DNA from: Frankiaceae bacterium
GTDB lineage: Bacteria; Actinomycetota; Actinomycetes; JAVEEB01
Assembly (NCBI GenBank): GCA_030840665.1
Contig: JAVEEB010000387.1
Coordinates: forward strand, 1-11,404
Direction: 5' to 3'
DNA length: 11,404 nt
Shown here piece after piece: positions 6,937 through 11,404 of this stretch. Below the pieces are notes generated by a model that did no database searches, was not told where the DNA came from, and saw only the letters and a list, made by a program, of their open reading frames with translations. The translations under genes and the position numbers were made by a program. Position 1 is the stretch's first letter. Each line of letters opens with the position of its first letter.

Positions 6937-8328
6937 CTACCAGGGCGACTCGATGGCAATTCGCCACACGAGCGCCAAGACGCAGCCGACCGCGGTGAGC
7001 AGGGCCGGGAAGACGGCTGCCGTTCGCTCGAGAGCGTCCCCCGAGGTCGGCCGGCGCTCCGGAGCCACCGCGGCGACCAGCAGCCACGGCAGGAATGGCA
7101 GCAGGACGCGCTCCGCGTCCCCTCGCGACAGCCCGGTGGCCACCGCGAAGCCCAGGCCGATGCCGGCTCCGAGGAGGAACGGCCAGCCTGGCGTACGACG
7201 AATCTTGCGGGCGGAGGCGACGAGGGTCGGGCCGGAGACGGCGAGGACGGCCAGCACGTCGACCAGCAGCCAGGCGGGCAACGACTGCCGCGGTGACGTC
7301 CCCGAGACCTGCGCACGCGCCGCGGTGAAGCCGCTGCTCCAGGCGAATCCCGCGAGTTGTGCGCCGAATAGTGGCACCAGGAACGCAACCCCCGTGATGA
7401 GGTTCGGCAGGGGGCGGCGGCGCACGAAGTAGGTAATGACCACGGCGGCGGCCAGCAGCCAGGCGACGTAGCTGATGAGGCTGGCGATCCCGAGCAAGAA
7501 GCCGGCGGCTGCTGCCCAGGCCGGTGTCCTGTCCGGCTCCGAGCCCACGGTGCCGCACGCGATGGCGCCCGCCGTCAGGGTGAGGACGAGGCCGTCGATG
7601 CTTCCCGCCATCCAGATCGCGTACGGCGCGACCGCCAGAACGGGGGCGAGTCGGCGCGCCGCGGGCTCGTGACACAGGGACCGGACGGCGATGAGGACCA
7701 GCGGCACGGACAGGCACCCGGCCAGCGTCAGCGCGAGGCCCACGCCGGCGGCCGTGTGCAGGCCCAGGTGCTGCAGGCCCCACACGACGAGCGTCGCCCC
7801 GCGCGGCAGGCCCTCCGCGCCCGGCTGGGTGGCCGAGCGCAGATAAGCGCCGGGGGAGTCCCCGATGGCGCGTGCCGCGTCCGTGATGCCGCCGGGCACC
7901 GTGCGGCCGGCCAGGCCTCCCGTGCCGGCGAGTGCGAGCGACACCGTCCAGGCCGCGGAGACCAGGAATGCCCCGAGGAGGACAAAGGGCCAGGCCACGC
8001 GGTCCAACCAGCGGCGGAGACCACCGAGGACGACGAGGACCGCGATGACGGCAGCGACCGCGTCGGCAGCGTTGAGACGGAGGTGCCAGGCGCGTACGAA
8101 AGGGGAGAGCGCGCTGAACCGGGGTGCCTGCCAACGCCGGAGGAGATAGCTCAGGGCGAGGCCCACCGCAAGCGTGACCATCCAGATGACGATGTCGGAC
8201 CACGGCGTGTGGCGGTCCTCGCGCGTGCTGCTGGGCCGCCGCTGCGGAGGGCGTTCGGCGGGCGGGGGCACGCCGCCACCGTAGCGATCGCAGGAACCTT
8301 CTCCCAACCAGGCCCACAAGCTGACCAC
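6937..8328 (-). CDS. Multi-pass membrane protein of unknown function (GT-C-like)
   Basis: A 463-residue protein with a Pro/Arg-rich N-terminus (about 20-40) and around ten or eleven hydrophobic segments from ~46 to ~457. A mainly soluble loop at ~136-178 follows the third segment (VPGGITDAARAIGDSPGAYL), and SRGDAERVLLPFLPWLL sits near the end (401-417). From memory, actinobacterial membrane proteins with a GDP-x-FLR loop and a GE-x-ERIWLPF motif look alike and are loosely described as GT-C glycosyltransferase-like; no substrate or reaction can be assigned. The GTG at 8328 has AAGG 6 bases upstream; a shorter form from GTG at 8271 (444 residues) would begin VPPPAERPP and has a weaker ribosome site. 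It is followed after 101 bases by the GGDEF-EAL gene on the same strand, so co-transcription is possible. Start uncertain. Confidence 0.82.
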   Translation of the reverse strand: MVSLWAWLGEGSCDRYGGGVPPPAERPPQRRPSSTREDRHTPWSDIVIWMVTLAVGLALSYLLRRWQAPRFSALSPFVRAWHLRLNAADAVAAVIAVLVVLGGLRRWLDRVAWPFVLLGAFLVSAAWTVSLALAGTGGLAGRTVPGGITDAARAIGDSPGAYLRSATQPGAEGLPRGATLVVWGLQHLGLHTAAGVGLALTLAGCLSVPLVLIAVRSLCHEPAARRLAPVLAVAPYAIWMAGSIDGLVLTLTAGAIACGTVGSEPDRTPAWAAAAGFLLGIASLISYVAWLLAAAVVITYFVRRRPLPNLITGVAFLVPLFGAQLAGFAWSSGFTAARAQVSGTSPRQSLPAWLLVDVLAVLAVSGPTLVASARKIRRTPGWPFLLGAGIGLGFAVATGLSRGDAERVLLPFLPWLLVAAVAPERRPTSGDALERTAAVFPALLTAVGCVLALVWRIAIESPW

Positions 8329-8347
8329 AAACTGCCTTATCTGGTCC

Positions 8348-8376
8348 GCGGGGGTTTGCGCCCCCCGCCTAGCGGG
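8348..8376 (+). promoter_or_regulatory. Two mutually exclusive hairpins in the leader of the HTH gene
   Basis: GCGGGGG at 8348-8354 pairs with CCCCCGC at 8362-8368 (7 bp, loop TTTGCGC). CCCGC at 8364-8368 can instead pair with GCGGG at 8372-8376 (5 bp, loop CTA). The two share the same central strand, so only one can form at a time. They lie in the 104-base gap between divergent genes, 57 bases before the HTH start. Whether the RNA contains them depends on the promoter, which I could not place with confidence; no good -35/-10 pair is visible in the gap. Confidence 0.35.
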
Positions 8377-8420
8377 TGATCATCGAAGAGTGTCGTGAAC
8401 GCGGCGCATGCACAGAGAGT

Positions 8421-8425
8421 GGAGG
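8421..8425 (+). promoter_or_regulatory. Ribosome binding site that sets the HTH gene start
   Basis: GGAGG lies 7 bases before the GTG at 8433. The reading frame is also open from an earlier GTG at 8376, but that codon has no comparable site and the extra residues do not resemble the family N-terminus, so 8433 is preferred. Confidence 0.75.
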
Positions 8426-8432
8426 CCGCATC

Positions 8433-8651
8433 GTGGCGGAACTGAAGAAGGGGAGCCGGGTCACCGGGTCGGAGCGCGACGAGCTCTCGACCGATCTGCG
8501 CAGCAAGTACGAGCAGGGCTCGAGCATCCGTGAACTGGCGGAGTCAACCGGCCGTAGTTACGGCTTCGTCCACCGCATGCTGAGCGAGTCGGGCGTCGAC
8601 CTGCGCGGGCGCGGCGGCGCGACGAGGGGCCGCAAGCAAGAAGCCAGCTGA
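8433..8651 (+). CDS. Small helix-turn-helix protein, conserved in actinobacteria
   Basis: A 72-residue basic protein. The sequence starts AELKKGSRVTGSERDEL, then has a helix-turn-helix at about residues 31-54 (SIRELAESTG, then RSYGFVHRMLSESG), and ends in a Gly/Arg tail (LRGRGGATRGRK, 57-68) that could contact the DNA minor groove or backbone. I recognise this as the short HTH-domain protein found across actinobacteria, which often lies not far downstream of the SUF genes (from memory); no target or function is known to me. The recognition helix would be around S42-L50. The GTG start has a GGAGG. A strong hairpin follows 20 bases after the stop, so it is probably a single-gene unit. Its regulated genes, and whether it regulates itself, cannot be told from the sequence. 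Confidence 0.85.
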   Translation: MAELKKGSRVTGSERDELSTDLRSKYEQGSSIRELAESTGRSYGFVHRMLSESGVDLRGRGGATRGRKQEAS

Positions 8652-8671
8652 CCGCTCAACTCAGCCCTCGC

Positions 8672-8701
8672 AGATCCGGCTGCCGCATGGCGGCCGGATC
8701 T
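8672..8701 (+). terminator. Strong hairpin terminator after the HTH gene
   Basis: 8672-8684 pairs with 8689-8701: a 13 bp stem (one T-G wobble) around the 4-base loop GCAT. It starts 20 bases after the HTH stop codon. There is no run of T after it, which is common for terminators in GC-rich actinobacteria. It separates the HTH gene from the ABC transporter gene and suggests the latter has its own promoter. Confidence 0.6.
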
Positions 8702-8722
8702 CCAGGCCGTGCAGCGCGCGAC

Positions 8723-8746
8723 TAACCTGTGCGGCAGGCGCGCCTG
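8723..8746 (+). promoter_or_regulatory. Possible promoter -10 (TAACCT) with adjacent palindrome, upstream of the ABC gene
   Basis: TAACCT at 8723-8728 fits the TANNNT form of an actinobacterial -10 element; no clear -35 is seen. A perfect 12-base palindrome, CAGGCGCGCCTG, lies at 8735-8746, where transcription would begin, the usual place for a repressor site. It would give a leader of about 75 bases before the ATG at 8813. Both parts are short, so chance is not excluded. Confidence 0.3.
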
Positions 8747-8812
8747 GGTTTTGCCATTGGGAAGTAGCTGGTCCCTCACGGTGTTGGAGCGACCGTCGAC
8801 GCCGGAGGTGGC

Positions 8813-10714
8813 ATGGATCCGAACTCGTGGCGCATGCTGCGGTCCTACCAGAGTGACTCGTCCGTCCTGGAGGACAAGCTCAAGCCCGGCATGTTGCGGC
8901 GTGTGTGGGGATTCGCCAAGCCGTACCACTCCTCGCTCGTGTTCTTCCTTACCGCGGTCGTCCTGGACTCCCTGACGGCTGTCGCCACGCCGTTGCTCTT
9001 CCGCCAGCTGATCGACCACGCCATCCCCGAGGGCCAGGCGACGCACTCCATTCGAGCCGTGGTGGTGATCGCCCTCGCCGTCGCGGGCCTGGCCGTGGTT
9101 GATGCGGCCCTGTCGCTCGTCGAGCGCTACTACTCGTCGCGCATCGGCGAAGGGCTCATTTTCGACCTGCGCACGCGCGTGTTCAATCACGTGCAGCGCA
9201 TGCCGATCGCCTTCTTCACGCGCACGCAGACGGGGGCGCTGGTATCGCGGCTGAACAATGACGTCATCGGCGCGCAGCGCGCGTTCACGACGACGCTGTC
9301 CGGCGTGCTGAGCAACAGCGTGGCACTGGTCGCGACCGTCTCGGTGATGCTCACTTTGTCGTGGCAGATCGCGCTGCTGTCCCTCGTGTTGCTGCCGGTC
9401 TTCATCGTGCCGGCCAAGCGGGTCGGCAGACGGCTGCAGGCAATCACCCGCGAGAGCTACGACCTCAATGCCTCCATGAACGCGACCATGACGGAGCGCT
9501 TCAACATCTCGGGCGCCCTGCTCGTCAAGTTGTTTGGGCGCCCCGCCGCCGAATCGGCGTCGTTCAGCGTCCGTGCGGAGCGAGTGCGCGACATCGGCGT
9601 GCAATCAGCCATGTACGGCCGCACGTTCTTCGTCGCCCTCACCCTCGTGGCGTCCCTGGCGACCGCCCTCGTCTACGGCCTCGGCGGTGCCCTCGCGGTG
9701 CGGGGCTCCCTGACCGTCGGCACGATCGTCGCGTTGTCAGCGCTCCTCGGTCGCCTGTACGGGCCACTCACCGCCCTGTCGAACGTGCGGGTGGACGTCA
9801 TGGCCGCGCTCGTCTCCTTCGACCGCGTCTTCGAAGTGCTCGACCTCGCGCCCGCGATCGACGAAAAGCCCGACGCGGTCGACCTGGCTCCGGACGCCCC
9901 CGGCCGGATCGAGTTCGAGGACGTGTGGTTCCGGTATCCGACGGCCGCCGAGGTCTCCCTCGCGTCGCTGGAATCCGTTGCCGTCCTCGACTCGGCGCCC
10001 GCGTCGACCGTGCTGCGCGGCGTTTCCTTCACCGCCGAGCCCGGGCAACTCATCGCCCTCGTCGGGTCCTCCGGGGCCGGCAAGACCACCATGTCGATGC
10101 TGCCGACCCGCATGTACGACGTACAACAAGGCACTGTCCGCGTCGGTGGGCAGGACGTCCGGGACCTGTCCCTGCAATCGCTGCGTGACGCTATCGGTGT
10201 CGTCACCCAGGACCCGCACCTCTTCCATGACACGCTCGGCAACAACCTGCGGTACGCGAAGTCCGATGCCACCGACGAGGAGCTGTGGGAAGCCCTCGAC
10301 GCGGCGCAGGTCGGCGCACTCGTGCGCTCGTTGCCCGACGGGCTCGAGACGCTGGTCGGCGACCGTGGCTATCGACTGTCCGGCGGCGAGAAGCAACGAG
10401 TCGCCATCGCGCGCGTGCTGCTCAAGCGACCGCGCATCGTCATTCTCGACGAGGCCACCGCGCACCTCGACAGTGAGAACGAGGTCCTCGTCCAGCACGC
10501 GCTGCAAAAGGCGTTGGCGGGCCGCACGTCACTCGTCATCGCGCACCGGCTGTCGACCGTTCGCGACGCCGACCAGATCCTGGTGGTCGACGACGGGCGC
10601 ATCGTCGAACGCGGAACGCACGACGAGCTCGTCGCTGCCGGGGGCGAGTACGCCGACTTGTACGGCACGCAGTTCGCCTCCCAGGCGGTCGGCGCGAACG
10701 CCACGCCGGAGTAG
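8813..10714 (+). CDS. ABC exporter half-transporter (fused membrane and ATPase domains)
   Basis: A 633-residue protein of the MsbA/MDR-type exporter fold. Residues ~38-320 form the transmembrane domain with about six helices, including the exporter-like stretch FFTRTQTGALVSRLNND (134-150). The ATPase domain begins near 365: Walker A GSSGAGKTT (418-426), Q-loop Q466, signature LSGGEKQR (522-529), Walker B IVILDEA (542-548) with catalytic E547, and switch H578 in IAHRLS. All ATPase residues are intact, so it is probably active as a homodimer, or with a partner not present here. An insertion of about 20 residues (377-398) sits between the A-loop region (FRYPT) and the strand before Walker A. The substrate is unknown. 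The ATG at 8813 has GGAGG at 8804-8808, a slightly short 4-base spacing. Confidence 0.94.
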   Translation: MDPNSWRMLRSYQSDSSVLEDKLKPGMLRRVWGFAKPYHSSLVFFLTAVVLDSLTAVATPLLFRQLIDHAIPEGQATHSIRAVVVIALAVAGLAVVDAALSLVERYYSSRIGEGLIFDLRTRVFNHVQRMPIAFFTRTQTGALVSRLNNDVIGAQRAFTTTLSGVLSNSVALVATVSVMLTLSWQIALLSLVLLPVFIVPAKRVGRRLQAITRESYDLNASMNATMTERFNISGALLVKLFGRPAAESASFSVRAERVRDIGVQSAMYGRTFFVALTLVASLATALVYGLGGALAVRGSLTVGTIVALSALLGRLYGPLTALSNVRVDVMAALVSFDRVFEVLDLAPAIDEKPDAVDLAPDAPGRIEFEDVWFRYPTAAEVSLASLESVAVLDSAPASTVLRGVSFTAEPGQLIALVGSSGAGKTTMSMLPTRMYDVQQGTVRVGGQDVRDLSLQSLRDAIGVVTQDPHLFHDTLGNNLRYAKSDATDEELWEALDAAQVGALVRSLPDGLETLVGDRGYRLSGGEKQRVAIARVLLKRPRIVILDEATAHLDSENEVLVQHALQKALAGRTSLVIAHRLSTVRDADQILVVDDGRIVERGTHDELVAAGGEYADLYGTQFASQAVGANATPE

Positions 10715-10719
10715 CGGCG

Positions 10720-11404
10720 TCAGGCGGTCTCGATGCCGAGACCGTCGGGCCCGTCGAGCACGGTGGCGGTGCCGTCGGCGGCGCAGTGCACGGCGAACTC
10801 CTGTCCGGCGAACCGCAGCCCCCGCACGGTCAGCTCGCCGAACGGCCCCGGGCGGCAAGGGCGCAGGACGAGGCGGCCCGCTGGGGCGTTCGGCTCGAAG
10901 CCGAGCGCGACCGTCAGAAGAGCGGCCGCGGATGCCGACGCCCACGCCTGCGGTCGGCACGAAGCGGGATAGGGCACCGGGTGGCCGAAGCCGCCGCTGC
11001 CCGCGTACAGCTCCGGCCAGTGGTGGCCGAAAGCGACGGACGATGCGAGCAGTGTCCGGCTGACGGCGGCAGCCTCCGCCGTGTGTCCGTCGCGCGACAG
11101 GTTCCACGCGCAGATCGCGGTGTCGTGGGTCCAGATGGAGCCCGTGTGATATCCGATCGGGTTGAACCCACCGTTGTCGGACGCCAGGGTGCGGATGCCG
11201 TAGTGGTCGAGCAGGTACTCCGAGGTGAGCGTCTGCGCGACCCGGCTGCTCTCAGCGGCGTCGAGTGTGCCGGTGCCGAGGACGTGGCCCATGTTGGACG
11301 CGAGCCCGTCGACAGTCCTCCCTGAGCCGTCGACCGCGATCCCCAGCCACGGCCCGCCGGGCTGGTCGTGGCCCACCCAGAAGCGCCCCCGGACGCGGTC
11401 CCGC
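10720..11404 (-). CDS. Amylo-alpha-1,6-glucosidase / glycogen debranching-type enzyme, C-terminal part (partial)
   Basis: The minus-strand frame is open from the window edge to TGA at 10722-10720, giving about 228 residues. SNMGHVLGTGTL, GFNPIGYHTGSIWTHDTAI, GFGHPVPYPASCRPQAWASA and the closing beta-rich region (RLVLRPC, LTVRGLRFAGQEF) are the pattern of the (alpha/alpha)6 debranching/amylo-glucosidase proteins, with the WTHD element in the expected active-site position. The protein likely cleaves alpha-1,6 branches or related alpha-glucan links; whether it has the typical N-terminal debranching domain cannot be seen because that part lies beyond the window. An internal GTG at 11376 is not a real start, since the homology continues to the edge. 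It converges on the ABC gene with 5 bases between the stops. Confidence 0.88.
   Translation of the reverse strand, partial: RDRVRGRFWVGHDQPGGPWLGIAVDGSGRTVDGLASNMGHVLGTGTLDAAESSRVAQTLTSEYLLDHYGIRTLASDNGGFNPIGYHTGSIWTHDTAICAWNLSRDGHTAEAAAVSRTLLASSVAFGHHWPELYAGSGGFGHPVPYPASCRPQAWASASAAALLTVALGFEPNAPAGRLVLRPCRPGPFGELTVRGLRFAGQEFAVHCAADGTATVLDGPDGLGIETA
10723..10746 (+). terminator. Hairpin just after the ABC gene, inside the end of the debranching-enzyme gene
   Basis: CGGTCTCG (10725-10732) and CGAGACCG (10737-10744) form a perfect 8 bp stem around ATGC; a G-T and a G-C pair extend it to 10723-10746. It starts 8 bases after the ABC stop. On the opposite strand the same bases are the last codons of the debranching-type gene. 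No T-run follows. Confidence 0.5.

Noticed and set aside
6836..8317. The GGDEF-EAL reading frame stays open upstream of 6835, across the whole membrane-protein gene, as a possible 1263-residue protein
   Set aside because: The extra part is Arg/Pro/Gly-rich with no domain pattern, the typical look of an off-frame in GC-rich DNA, and a second frame there encodes a credible polytopic membrane protein. No usable start codon lies in the gap, so 6835 is the start.
8709..8975. Possible small plus-strand gene in the gap before the ABC gene
   Set aside because: It runs into the ABC coding region in another frame, has no ribosome site and no recognisable product.
8558..9604. Minus-strand open frame (348 codons) opposite the HTH gene end and the ABC membrane domain
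   Set aside because: Crosses a terminator-like hairpin and two real genes; Arg/His/Gln-rich product without motifs.
9978..11063. Plus-strand open frame (361 codons) overlapping the ABC ATPase domain and the debranching-type gene
   Set aside because: Arg/Pro/Ser/Thr-rich product without motifs, overlapping two genes that have strong family signatures.
1..11404. Mobile elements, CRISPR arrays, defence systems or tRNA genes
   Set aside because: No transposase or integrase genes, no flanking inverted repeats, no regularly spaced repeats and no tRNA-like cloverleaf sequence were seen; gene content and composition look uniformly chromosomal.

Overview
The window is high-GC DNA with dense, tightly packed genes, frequent GTG starts, 4-base ATGA/GTGA overlaps and strongly GC-biased third codon positions. 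Together with the gene content (a SUF operon carrying a Rieske ferredoxin and SufU, and a small HTH protein of a type widespread in actinobacteria), this points to an actinomycete. I cannot name the genus from sequence alone.

Positions 1-4514 (+ strand) hold the downstream part of a SUF iron-sulfur cluster assembly operon: the end of sufB, then sufD, a Rieske-type [2Fe-2S] ferredoxin, sufC, sufS, sufU and a SufT/MIP18-family (DUF59) protein. Gaps run from a 4-base overlap to 7 bases, so this is one translationally coupled unit. SufS takes sulfur from cysteine as a persulfide, SufU accepts it, the SufBCD scaffold ATPase builds the cluster, and the MIP18-family protein probably helps maturation or delivery. 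The upstream part, where a regulator such as sufR often sits, lies outside the window.

Positions 4526-8328 (- strand) hold two genes reading toward the SUF operon: a multi-pass membrane protein resembling GT-C-type polytopic proteins, then, 101 bases downstream, a membrane-anchored GGDEF-EAL protein. Its EAL domain looks intact but its GGDEF signature is degraded to AGGQF, so it is predicted to break down c-di-GMP rather than make it. Its stop codon is only 11 bases from the end of the SUF operon.

Positions 8433-10714 (+ strand) hold a 72-residue HTH protein, a strong hairpin, and an ABC exporter half-transporter with fused membrane and ATPase domains. Positions 10720-11404 (- strand) hold the C-terminal part of an amylo-alpha-1,6-glucosidase/glycogen debranching-type enzyme, cut by the window edge; it converges on the ABC gene with 5 bases between the stop codons.

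There are no tRNA or rRNA genes, CRISPR arrays, insertion sequences or phage genes that I can see. The gene content is mostly ordinary chromosomal housekeeping. The points most worth a second look are the degenerate GGDEF with intact EAL, the paired 12-base repeat before that gene, the alternative hairpins before the HTH gene, and hairpins at or near gene ends. I found no convincing previously undescribed system.
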